Source: Opitutales bacterium (GTDB lineage Bacteria; Verrucomicrobiota; Verrucomicrobiia; Opitutales; Coraliomargaritaceae). From it: 39,051 bases of DNA. Shown here piece by piece: positions 1 to 7,298 of the stretch (position 1 is its first letter; each line of letters starts with the position of its first letter). The notes beneath the pieces were generated by a model, which was not told the origin of the DNA, searched no databases, and saw only the letters and a list, made by a program, of their open reading frames with translations. Position numbers and translations under genes: made by a program. The stretch lies in contig JANQXM010000011.1 in the NCBI GenBank assembly GCA_030729385.1, positions 1-39,051 on the forward strand, in the 5' to 3' direction.

Positions 1-26
1 AAACACTAGCGCTTTTCATACCAATG

Positions 27-629
27 TCACGCTTGCATGTAGGAGAGCTTTCCAGCGGTTGCGGCGACATCGCCTGCGCCTTCAAGTAGCTCTGCAAGTG
101 GATCGTAGTTGCCGCTCAATAGGCTATCGCGTGCACCTGGCTTGATTTCGCAAGGCACCGATTGATCGCCAAAGCTGATCTTATGATTTTCGACATCAAT
201 CGTGAGTTCGACCTCAGGATTGGCTTCGATTGCCGCGGATATGAGCTTACGATCAGCATCGGATGCGATCACGCAGACCACGCCGAGGTTGATGGAGTTG
301 CCGAAGAAAATTTCAGCAAAGCTACCAGCGATGACGGCATTGTAACCGGCACGGAGAATAGACTGTGGTGCGTGCTCGCGAGAGCTGCCGCAACCAAAGT
401 TGTTTCCGCTAACGAGGATCGACGCCTGTGCAAATCGAGGGTCGTTGAGGTTGTGCTTTTTATCTTCGCCCGACTCGGTCTTACGCACGTCGTGGAAGAG
501 ATATTCACCGAGACCATCAAAGGTGATGCACTTCATAAAGCGTGCAGGGATGATGCGATCGGTATCGATGTCGTCGCCGGGAACGAAAACGCCCTTTCCG
601 GAAACTTGTTTAATTGGTGTAGCTGGCAT
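27..629 (-). CDS. leuD: 3-isopropylmalate dehydratase small subunit
   Basis: Small subunit of the isopropylmalate isomerase that converts 2-isopropylmalate to 3-isopropylmalate in leucine synthesis; it supplies the mobile swivel domain that completes the active site on LeuC. The protein is 200 aa from MPATPIKQ, normal for the family. Visible signatures are DDIDTDRIIPARF near the N-terminus and NFGCGSSREHAP around residue 75, which contacts substrate. An upstream in-frame ATG at 704 would add 25 residues and overlap leuC, so I use the ATG at 629, which matches the family N-terminus. It lies 31 nt behind leuC on the same strand and should be co-transcribed. No clear ribosome binding site is seen. 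Confidence 0.95.
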   Translation of the reverse strand: MPATPIKQVSGKGVFVPGDDIDTDRIIPARFMKCITFDGLGEYLFHDVRKTESGEDKKHNLNDPRFAQASILVSGNNFGCGSSREHAPQSILRAGYNAVIAGSFAEIFFGNSINLGVVCVIASDADRKLISAAIEANPEVELTIDVENHKISFGDQSVPCEIKPGARDSLLSGNYDPLAELLEGAGDVAATAGKLSYMQA

Positions 630-660
630 GACTTTTAAAATTTGAATTAAGAAAGGAGAC

Positions 661-2076
661 TTATGATTTAAAACCGAAGACCTGACGGGCATCGGAAACT
701 TCACCGGTCACGGCTGCTGCTGCGACCATGATCGGACTCATCAACATTGTGCGACCAGTCGGGCTGCCTTGGCGGCCCTTGAAGTTACGATTTGAGGAGC
801 TGGCGCAAAGTTGATCACCGACGAGTTTGTCAGGGTTCATCGCCAAACACATGGAGCAACCTGCGGCGCGCCATTCGAAGCCGGCTTCGATAAAGATCTT
901 ATCGAGACCCTTCGCTTCAGCGATCTTCGCGACAACTTGAGAACCGGGAACGATGATGGCTTGCACGCCCTCAGCGACCTTGTGCCCCTTGACGTATTTC
1001 GCCACTTCTTCGAAGTCAGAAAGACGACCGTTGGTGCAGGAACCGATGAAAGCGACATCGATCTTCTTACCCTTGATCGGGCTGCCGCCTTCAAACTGCA
1101 TGTATTCAAGCGCTTCGGCGATAGAGTCTTTCTCCGATTGTGTCGGTGCATCGGCGATGGTTGGAATGTTTTCCTCAATGCCCACGCCCTGCCCTGGAGT
1201 AATTCCCCAAGTAACAGTTGGTTGAATCTCGGTGGCGTCGATGTTGACGACGTCGTCGAAAGCACAGCCTTCGTCGGATGCGAAAGACTTCCATTCAGCA
1301 ACTGCTGCGTCCCAAGCTTCACCGGTTGGTGAGTATGGGCGACCCTTGAGGTATTCGAAAGTGGTTTCGTCTGGATTGACATAACCGACGCGGGCACCGC
1401 CCTCGATCGACATGTTGCAGACCGTCATACGCTCTTCCATGGTGAAGTTGTCGAATGTGTCGCCGGCATACTCGTAAGCGAAACCAGTGCCTCCTTGTGT
1501 GCCTAGGAGACGGATGATGTGTAGAATCACGTCCTTCGCATACACGCCGGGAAGCAAGTTACCGGTCACGTTGATGCGGCGGACCTTGAGTTTATTCAGC
1601 GCGATAGTCTGTGTAGCCAATACGTCGCGCACTTGGCTGGTGCCGATACCGAAGGCAATCGCACCGAAAGCACCGTGTGTCGCAGTGTGGGAGTCACCAC
1701 AAGCGATCGTTGTGCCCGGTTGTGTGATGCCCTGCTCGGGACCTACGATGTGAACGACACCCTGTTTACCAGTGTTGGTGTCGAAGAAAGTGACGTTGTT
1801 TTCTGCGCAATTCTTACGCAACTCCTCGATCATGCCTTGAGCAAGCGGATCGCTGTAAGGCTCGACCGCTTCGTTGGTAGGCACGATGTGGTCCACCGTA
1901 GCAAAGGTGCGGTGCGGATACTGGACCGTTAAGTCCTTATCTCGCAGCATGCCAAAGGCTTGCGGGCTCGTCACTTCGTGAATCAAGTGCGTGCCAATCA
2001 ATAATTGCGTCTGTCCGTTTGCCAATTGGCGAACGGCGTGCGCGTCCCATACTTTTTCAAATAAGCTCTTGCTCAT
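661..2076 (-). CDS. leuC: 3-isopropylmalate dehydratase large subunit
   Basis: Large, [4Fe-4S]-containing subunit of isopropylmalate isomerase (leucine pathway, cytoplasm), partner of LeuD encoded 31 nt downstream. At 471 aa it has the usual length of bacterial LeuC. The three cluster cysteines are visible in GSCTNGR (about residue 345) and [12 protein letters not shown] (about residues 405-415); the substrate region [19 protein letters not shown] is intact. The start [13 protein letters not shown] is supported by GAGAGGA located a few bases upstream, one of the few clear Shine-Dalgarno sequences in the window. Divergent from typA across a 248-nt intergenic region. Confidence 0.97.
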   Translation of the reverse strand: MSKSLFEKVWDAHAVRQLANGQTQLLIGTHLIHEVTSPQAFGMLRDKDLTVQYPHRTFATVDHIVPTNEAVEPYSDPLAQGMIEELRKNCAENNVTFFDTNTGKQGVVHIVGPEQGITQPGTTIACGDSHTATHGAFGAIAFGIGTSQVRDVLATQTIALNKLKVRRINVTGNLLPGVYAKDVILHIIRLLGTQGGTGFAYEYAGDTFDNFTMEERMTVCNMSIEGGARVGYVNPDETTFEYLKGRPYSPTGEAWDAAVAEWKSFASDEGCAFDDVVNIDATEIQPTVTWGITPGQGVGIEENIPTIADAPTQSEKDSIAEALEYMQFEGGSPIKGKKIDVAFIGSCTNGRLSDFEEVAKYVKGHKVAEGVQAIIVPGSQVVAKIAEAKGLDKIFIEAGFEWRAAGCSMCLAMNPDKLVGDQLCASSSNRNFKGRQGSPTGRTMLMSPIMVAAAAVTGEVSDARQVFGFKS

Positions 2077-2202
2077 GGTAATGTCCTCTCAGGAGGGGGT
2101 TAATCTCAAAAGCGTCTCAATAAGGATAGCTTTCCATGGTCTGGCAATCGCAAAGGGAAATTTTGATGCATTGCCCTATATTATGCGAAAAAATCATTTC
2201 GA

Positions 2203-2231
2203 TTGACTTCCCCGCCGCTGCTGACGTTATC
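2203..2231 (+). promoter_or_regulatory. possible weak promoter before typA
   Basis: TTGACT (2203-2208) resembles a sigma-70 -35 box; 17 nt later GTTATC is only a poor -10. It lies just before the terminator-like hairpin at 2248-2283. The -35 match is seen; a promoter here is a weak inference. Confidence 0.25.
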
Positions 2232-2247
2232 GCGCGTTTAATTTACC

Positions 2248-2283
2248 CCCCGCTCCCACAAAGGCGGGGTTTCTCATTTTTTT
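2248..2283 (+). terminator. intrinsic-terminator-like hairpin upstream of typA
   Basis: CCCCGC and GCGGGG arms enclose a 10-nt loop and are followed by TTTCTCATTTTTTT. It faces the plus strand, yet no plus-strand gene precedes it: leuC upstream runs the other way. It could end a short leader or small RNA made from the leuC-typA intergenic region, or attenuate typA. Confidence 0.6.
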
Positions 2284-2288
2284 AGGGC

Positions 2289-2324
2289 TAACTTCTGACA
2301 TCTAGCTTCTAACACTTAACTACC
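2289..2324 (+). repeat. five degenerate heptamer repeats ending at the typA ATG
   Basis: Five consecutive 7-nt units TAACTTC, TGACATC, TAGCTTC, TAACACT, TAACTAC fill 2289-2323, followed by one C and the typA ATG at 2325. There is no purine-rich ribosome binding site. The same period, with another consensus, is found before folA and mutL. Confidence 0.6.
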
Positions 2325-4160
2325 ATGAACGCTAAAAACATCCGTAACATCGCCATCATCGCTCACGTTGACCACGGCAAGACCACCCTCGTGGACTGCC
2401 TGCTCGCCCAAAGCGGAACTTACCGCGAGAACGAACGTGTTCAAGAGCGCGCAATGGACTCCATGGACCTTGAAAAGGAAAAGGGTATTACCATTAAAGC
2501 GAAGAATCTCGCAGTGAAATGGACGAACCCGAAGGATGGCGAAATCTACACGATCAACATCGTGGATACTCCAGGACACGCCGACTTCGGTGCTGAAGTG
2601 GAACGCGTGATGAAGATGGTCGACGGCGTGTTGCTTTTGACCGACGCCGTTGGCGGTCCGCAGGCGCAAACTCGTTGGGTGCTTCGTAAAGCCCTCGACC
2701 AAGGCCTGAAGACCATTTGTGTGATCAATAAAGTCGACCGCGACACTTCACGCCCTGACTGGGTGCACGATAAAGTGCTCGAACTCTTTCTCGATCTTGA
2801 GGCCGACGAAGATCAATTCAACGCCCCCTTCCTCTACGCTTCCGCCAAAATGGGCTTCGCCGACCGCGAAGTCGATGGCCCTCGCGAAAACATGCTCGAC
2901 CTCTTCGAAACGATTGTCGAACGCATCCCTGCTCCCGTCATCGAAGAAGGTGATTTCCGCATGCTCGCGAGTAACATCGACTGGGACGACTACGTTGGTC
3001 GTATGGCGATCGGCCGTGTGCTTTCCGGTGAGGTAAAAGTGGGACAAACTATTTTTGCACTTCGTAAAGACGGCAAAAAGGACCGCGTTAAAGTCACTAA
3101 GATGAAGAGCTTCTCCGGCGCTGGCAACACCGACGACGTGACGACTGCTGTCGCTGGTGACATTGTCGGCCTTGCTGGTTTCGACGAAGTAGACATTGGC
3201 GACACCCTCGCAGCTTCAATAGATATGGAAGCACTTCCATTCGTTGAAATCGATCCAGCCACCGTCCAGATGGAGTTCTCCGTCAACAACGGCCCGCTCG
3301 CTGGTAAAGATGGCAAGAAGGTCACTTCCCGCCAAATCCGTGAGCGCCTCATCCGCGAAACACAGTCCAACATTTCGATTAGCATTGAAGACACCGACGA
3401 CGGCACACGTTTCCTCGTCAACGCACGTGGCTCCATGCAGATCGCCGTCCTCGTCGAAACCATGCGCCGCGAAGGTTTCGAGCTACTCGTTTCCCGCCCG
3501 ACCGTTCTTTACAAAGAAATCGACGGCAAGCGCAACGAACCCTTCGAACGCGTTTGGGTTGAAGTGCCCGAAGAGCAACTCGGTGGTGTCATGGAAAACA
3601 TCAGCAAGCGCAAAGGTAAGGTCACTAACATGGAGCACCATCACTCCGGCGTCACAGTCGAAGCAGAATGCCCCACTCGTGGACTCATCGGTTTTGAAAG
3701 TGATCTCGTCACCATGACTTCCGGTCACGGCGTAATGAGCCACTCCTTCCTCGAGTATCGCCCACACTGCGGCGAGATCGTCACACGCCTCACCGGCACA
3801 CTCGTCAGCATGGAGCAAGGCAAGACAATGCCATACGCACTTGAGATGATTCAAAGCCGCGGCAAACTCTTCGTTGGTCCAGGTGAAGAAGCCTACTCAG
3901 GAATGATCGTTGGCGAAAACCCTCGCACCGAGGACATGCCCGTCAACCCAGCCAAAGCGAAGCAACTCGACAACATGCGTTCTTCCGGCACGGATAAGAG
4001 CATCCAGCTTTCACCGCCAATTAAGTTCTCTCTTGAGCGCGCGATCGAATACATCGCACCCGACGAGCTCGTCGAAGTCACACCGAACTTCCTGCGTATG
4101 CGTAAACGTATCCTCGACGAGAACGTTCGCCGCAAGATGGCCAAAGCAGCCAAGAAGTAA
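2325..4160 (+). CDS. typA: translational GTPase TypA/BipA
   Basis: Ribosome-associated GTPase of the EF-G/LepA group that acts in ribosome assembly and stress or cold adaptation. The protein has 611 aa, typical of the family. G1 [10 protein letters not shown] lies at residues 13-22, the switch II/G3 DTPGHADFG at about 80 and G4 NKVDR at about 135; the domain II, III/V and TypA-specific C-terminal regions follow, ending in a basic tail ([10 protein letters not shown]). The start is at the family N-terminus ([14 protein letters not shown]) and is preceded not by a Shine-Dalgarno sequence but by 7-nt repeats. Monocistronic: a terminator-like hairpin lies on both sides. Confidence 0.97.
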   Translation: MNAKNIRNIAIIAHVDHGKTTLVDCLLAQSGTYRENERVQERAMDSMDLEKEKGITIKAKNLAVKWTNPKDGEIYTINIVDTPGHADFGAEVERVMKMVDGVLLLTDAVGGPQAQTRWVLRKALDQGLKTICVINKVDRDTSRPDWVHDKVLELFLDLEADEDQFNAPFLYASAKMGFADREVDGPRENMLDLFETIVERIPAPVIEEGDFRMLASNIDWDDYVGRMAIGRVLSGEVKVGQTIFALRKDGKKDRVKVTKMKSFSGAGNTDDVTTAVAGDIVGLAGFDEVDIGDTLAASIDMEALPFVEIDPATVQMEFSVNNGPLAGKDGKKVTSRQIRERLIRETQSNISISIEDTDDGTRFLVNARGSMQIAVLVETMRREGFELLVSRPTVLYKEIDGKRNEPFERVWVEVPEEQLGGVMENISKRKGKVTNMEHHHSGVTVEAECPTRGLIGFESDLVTMTSGHGVMSHSFLEYRPHCGEIVTRLTGTLVSMEQGKTMPYALEMIQSRGKLFVGPGEEAYSGMIVGENPRTEDMPVNPAKAKQLDNMRSSGTDKSIQLSPPIKFSLERAIEYIAPDELVEVTPNFLRMRKRILDENVRRKMAKAAKK

Positions 4161-4186
4161 AACTTAGCGAACAGCAAAAAATTTCA

Positions 4187-4221
4187 AAGCCCATTAGGTA
4201 AATCACCTGATGGGTTTTTTT
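4187..4221 (+). terminator. intrinsic terminator of typA
   Basis: Arms CCCATTAGGT (4190-4199) and ACCTGATGGG (4205-4214) with a 5-nt loop are followed by a run of seven T. It lies 26 nt after the typA stop. Confidence 0.85.
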
Positions 4222-4270
4222 GGTTTATCATCATGCTCCTAGAAAGGCTTACTTGATTCAGGGATTACTT

Positions 4271-4362
4271 GGAGGGCAATGCTCCGTCATTGCCGTTCGC
4301 TAAGGGCGCTCGAACACCTAGCCGCAAGTCATACGTGCGGAAACGACAGAGCGTTTCCCTCC
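4271..4362. repeat. two REP-like hairpins in inverted orientation (GGAG head)
   Basis: First unit: head GGAG, stem GGCAATG (4275-4281), loop CTCCGT, stem CATTGCC (4288-4294). Second unit is inverted: stem GGAAACG (4339-4345), loop ACAGAG (CTCTGT on the other strand), stem CGTTTCC (4352-4358), then CTCC, the head of the inverted copy. The stems differ in sequence but both pair fully. The pair lies between the convergent ends of typA and the aminotransferase gene. Confidence 0.7.
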
Positions 4363-4381
4363 AGTGCCTCACTGATACTCA

Positions 4382-5653
4382 CTACATCTGCTTCGCTACC
4401 GCCACAAAACGCTGCGCGGCCTCAATCAAACGATCTTCCGGCAACGCACCCGAAGCCAAACGCGCACAGTGCCACGGCTCACCGGAAGAGAAACACAAAT
4501 CACCCGGCACGTAGAGCACACCTTGCTCAATACAACGCTGGCAAAATTCACTTTCCATCCGCAGGTCCGAACCGATCGGCGCACGCGCCCAAATAATGAG
4601 GCCACCTTTCGGGGTTTCCCAGCGCCAGCCAAGTTCCTTCAAACCTCCGGCGAGCAATTCACCTTCCAGCACCTGCGCCTTGCGCGCGTAGTGTTTTCTG
4701 ATGCCGGCTAAGTGCCCTTCATAAAGTCCCTCCTCCAAGACACGCTCGATCAAAGCCTGATTAAAATGCGCCGAACCAAAATCCTGGTGCCCTTTGATAC
4801 CCAGAATTTTGCCCAACCACTCAGAGTGCGTGCAATAACCGTAGCCCACTTTCAGACCCGTGGCGAACGGCTTGGTATAGGTGCCTAAATACAATTTCGG
4901 AAACGGAGCAAACTCCAGCATACTGATAATCGAAGCTGCCGGATGCGCCTCCTCGAAAAAGAGTTCACGATAAGCCGCATCCTCCATCACCGGCACAATG
5001 TAGCCCGCATCCAGCAACACCTTGGCAACAGCACGTTTTTCATCTGCCTCAAGCGAACGACTGCTCGGGTTACAAAAGTAACTGACCAAATACACCGCCT
5101 TCACGCGTGCCCGTTCTCCCGCAGCATCCAAGTCACGCAACAGCGCAGCCATTGCTTCAGGTATAATTGCCCCCGCATCATCACAAGGAATACCAATCGG
5201 CCGTAGCCCCAATCCCTTGAGCATTTCCAAACAAACGAAATAACTCGGCTCTTCCACCAGCACAATATCACCCGGATCGCACAAGGCTTGCACCGCCAAA
5301 TAGAGTGCCTGCTGCGAGCCATTTGTGATAAACATATTCGACGGATCAAAAGCCACCGCTTGCTCCCCCGGATGTGAAGCAATCACTTCGCAAGACAACT
5401 CACGCAAACGCGCCCGCCCCTGATTTTGACCATACTGCAGAGGCTCATCTGCCAAGCCCGCTTGCGTCAGTTCCGAAGCAAAACGAGCCACCAACTCACG
5501 CGGCAAGACCGCATTATCCGTAAACCCCGCCGCCAACGAAAGCAGCTCCGGATTCGCCAGTGCACGCGCCATCAAATCAACGATCACCGGCGATTGTATC
5601 TCGCGGCCGATCTTAGAAAAAGCAATAGGCGGTTGTGGATCAGAGGAACTCAT
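4382..5653 (-). CDS. PLP-dependent aminotransferase, fold type I (LysN/MocR-domain type)
   Basis: Class I/II aminotransferase of 423 aa, cytosolic, using pyridoxal phosphate. It matches the branch that includes 2-aminoadipate aminotransferases and the aminotransferase half of MocR regulators, but has no N-terminal GntR DNA-binding domain, so it is an enzyme rather than a MocR regulator. Visible are ITNGSQQALYLAVQ (cofactor phosphate region), EEPSYF, the Asn-Pro site in SYFCNPSSRS, and the Schiff-base lysine in GTYTKPFATGLKVGYG. Substrate cannot be deduced: neither lysine, tyrosine nor aminoadipate genes are adjacent. It stands alone on the minus strand. The start MSSSDPQPPIAFSKIG has no Shine-Dalgarno sequence. 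Confidence 0.88.
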   Translation of the reverse strand: MSSSDPQPPIAFSKIGREIQSPVIVDLMARALANPELLSLAAGFTDNAVLPRELVARFASELTQAGLADEPLQYGQNQGRARLRELSCEVIASHPGEQAVAFDPSNMFITNGSQQALYLAVQALCDPGDIVLVEEPSYFVCLEMLKGLGLRPIGIPCDDAGAIIPEAMAALLRDLDAAGERARVKAVYLVSYFCNPSSRSLEADEKRAVAKVLLDAGYIVPVMEDAAYRELFFEEAHPAASIISMLEFAPFPKLYLGTYTKPFATGLKVGYGYCTHSEWLGKILGIKGHQDFGSAHFNQALIERVLEEGLYEGHLAGIRKHYARKAQVLEGELLAGGLKELGWRWETPKGGLIIWARAPIGSDLRMESEFCQRCIEQGVLYVPGDLCFSSGEPWHCARLASGALPEDRLIEAAQRFVAVAKQM

Positions 5654-5707
5654 AACTACACATCAGCATTCATTTCGAACCACCTACTAGCAAGAAAGTA
5701 ACAGGCA

Positions 5708-5735
5708 CAAAAAAGCCCGCTGTTTCCAGCGGACT
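5708..5735 (-). terminator. second copy of the tRNA-Leu terminator
   Basis: On the minus strand AGTCCGCTG and CAGCGGGCT form a stem with loop GAAA, followed by TTTTT. It resembles the hairpin at 5864-5896 and follows the duplicated tRNA tail in the same relative position. Confidence 0.7.
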
Positions 5736-5740
5736 TCTAC

Positions 5741-5796
<56 letters not shown>

Positions 5797-5863
5797 CCGC
5801 ATCCTGCGTAGCTCGTAGAGCGAAGCATGGAAGCGAACCGAACCACCGCAGGTGAAAATCCCG

Positions 5864-5896
5864 ACACAAAGAAACCCGCTATTTCTAGCGGGTTTC
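5864..5896 (-). terminator. terminator of tRNA-Leu
   Basis: On the minus strand AAACCCGCTA and TAGCGGGTTT form a stem with loop GAAA, followed by CTTTG. It starts a few bases after the tRNA 3' end. Confidence 0.75.
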
Positions 5897-5901
5897 CAAA
5901 A

Positions 5902-5984
5902 TACTCAGGGGGGGATTTGAACCCCCACGCCCTTGCGGGCACCACGACCTGAACGTGGCGTGTCTGCCGTTTCACCACCTGAGC
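5902..5984 (-). tRNA. tRNA-Leu (anticodon CAG)
   Basis: Folds as a class II tRNA of 83 nt: acceptor GCTCAGG with CCTGAGT, D stem GTG/CAC with GG in the loop, anticodon stem CCACG/CGTGG with loop TTCAGGT (anticodon CAG, reading CUG), long variable arm GCCC-GCAA-GGGC, T arm GGGGG/CCCCC with loop TTCAAAT, discriminator A. CCA is not encoded. The first acceptor pair is G-U. The gene is followed by its own terminator and by a partial duplicate of its 3' end. Confidence 0.95.
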
Positions 5985-6334
5985 GAAAGTCGAAGTGCGG
6001 AGAAAAGTCGGCTTATCGGTCGCTGTCAATCTTGAGATTTGAGGTCTGGTTCAATGATTCGAATTAACCACAGAAATCACATAACACACAGAATTACAGG
6101 AAGCGACCCAAACTGAGGTGATTCGTCTCAAAGAAACAAGATACATTCCTAATACTGAATATTATCGATCAGAGTATTTTGTGCCTTCTGTGCTTTTTGT
6201 GGTTCAAAAATCGAATCTTTGTTGGCTAGTGTGAGCGATTTGAACAATTTGAATGACTCAGCCAACACAATCCATGCGCATCGCATTCGACAGGCTCATG
6301 CTTGGGAGACGATGCTGCGCTACCTTTTGACATT
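5985..6334. other. non-coding gap with an inverted-repeat relic
   Basis: About 350 nt between the tRNA and the carbonic-anhydrase-like gene, AT-rich, with no convincing gene on either strand. It contains the long imperfect inverted repeat at 6066-6205 and one copy of the dispersed ATTCGACAGGCTCA motif (6285-6300). Confidence 0.6.
6066..6205. repeat. imperfect long inverted repeat (AACCACAGAAA ... TTTTTGTGGTT)
   Basis: The left end begins AACCACAGAAATCACA (from 6066) and the right end is TTCTGTGCTTTTTGTGGTT (to 6204), its approximate reverse complement, with about 100 nt of AT-rich sequence between them. It looks like a small miniature-element or REP-like relic; no coding capacity. Confidence 0.5.
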
Positions 6335-6871
6335 ATGACACTTGAACAACGCCTCGAAACATTTCTCGATCAAACGCCCGCTGTCGATGACAGTGCTTAT
6401 ATCGCCAAAGGTGCCATTGTTATTGGCGCAGTGACTTTAGCAAAGGGCTCCAGCGTCTGGCATGGCTCTGTCTTACGCGGTGATATCAACACCATCGAAA
6501 TCGGCGAAGGCTCGAACGTCCAGGACGGCACCATCGTGCACCTATCGGATAACTACGGCGTGAAGGTTGGCAAATATGTCACCATCGGTCATGCGGCCAT
6601 GATCCATGCTTGCGAAATCGGCGACGGCTGTCTCGTCGGCATGCAAGCCACTATCCTAGATGGTGCCGTGATCGGGAAAGAATCGATCGTCGGTGCCGGC
6701 GCGCTCGTGACCAAGGGCACACAGGTGCCAGCCGGCTCGCTCGTGCTGGGCGCACCCGCTAAAGTGGTGCGCGCACTGACCGAAGCAGAACGTGCCACAG
6801 GCCGAATAATGGCCGAAAAATACGTGCGTGTCGCCAAAGGGCATAAAGCGCGGTTCGGTTCGGAAGCTTAG
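6335..6871 (+). CDS. gamma-carbonic anhydrase family protein (left-handed beta-helix)
   Basis: Hexapeptide-repeat protein of the YrdA/PaaY/CaiE group, 178 aa from MTLEQRLETFLD. The metal-binding histidines expected for gamma-class carbonic anhydrases are visible in GTIVHLSDN and in IGHAAMIHACEIGDG, and the HGSVLRGD motif precedes them. The left-handed helix spans roughly residues 20-150 and a short C-terminal helix follows. Carbonic anhydrase activity is possible because the metal ligands are present, but many relatives have unknown substrates. A TTG at 6302 would extend the frame by 11 residues; I prefer the ATG at 6335. Stands alone. Confidence 0.85.
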   Translation: MTLEQRLETFLDQTPAVDDSAYIAKGAIVIGAVTLAKGSSVWHGSVLRGDINTIEIGEGSNVQDGTIVHLSDNYGVKVGKYVTIGHAAMIHACEIGDGCLVGMQATILDGAVIGKESIVGAGALVTKGTQVPAGSLVLGAPAKVVRALTEAERATGRIMAEKYVRVAKGHKARFGSEA

Positions 6872-7038
6872 CAGGACTTCTCCAGCATAGCTGGAAACCG
6901 TCGATGACCTTGAGCCTGTCGAAAGGCTTATTTTCGCTAATAGGCGCTGAACACGGATTCACTGCGTATTTCTGATCTGTGTTTTCGACGCTCTGGGCTT
7001 GCAATGCGTGGCGAATGCTTTCTGGTATTTATTGTTAT

Positions 7039-7053
7039 TGAGACTTAATCTCA
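7039..7053. promoter_or_regulatory. Fur-box-like dyad before feoA
   Basis: TGAGACTTAATCTCA is a near-palindrome 18 nt before the feoA start. It agrees with 10 of 14 defined positions of the 7-1-7 Fur consensus TGATAATnATTATCA. Iron control of feoAB by Fur is common, so this is a reasonable operator candidate, but one site cannot prove it. Confidence 0.45.
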
Positions 7054-7070
7054 TACCTACTTAACTTTTT

Positions 7071-7298
7071 ATGCGACTCGACCAAATCAAAAAAGGCGGC
7101 CTTTTCAGGGTCAAAGAAGTGGACTGCTCCAATGACTGCATTGCGCGGCTCATGTCGATGGGTCTGCTCCCTGACCAAGAGATCCGCTTGATCCATGAGG
7201 CACCGCTGGGCGACCCGATTGCGGTCGAGTTCAATGGTTGCCACATGAGTATCCGCCTCAGTGATGCAGCTGGTGTTGAAGTCGAACAAATCCAATGA
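7071..7298 (+). CDS. feoA: ferrous iron transport protein A
   Basis: Small SH3-like protein of 75 aa needed for FeoB function in Fe(II) uptake; it probably binds FeoB at the inner face of the membrane. Typical FeoA pattern: MRLDQIKKGGLFRVKEV at the N-terminus, LMSMGLLPDQEIRL in the middle and a conserved GDPIAVEFNGCHMSIR strand pair. Its TGA overlaps the feoB ATG by four bases, so the two are translationally coupled. Preceded by a Fur-like dyad at 7039-7053. Confidence 0.93.
   Translation: MRLDQIKKGGLFRVKEVDCSNDCIARLMSMGLLPDQEIRLIHEAPLGDPIAVEFNGCHMSIRLSDAAGVEVEQIQ

Noticed and set aside
162-638. Open frame on the plus strand opposite leuD
   Set aside because: Shadow of leuD; no family features and leuD is unmistakable on the other strand.
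2077-2200. Leucine leader peptide or T-box before leuC
   Set aside because: No run of Leu codons, specifier loop or T-box sequence could be seen in the leuC leader.
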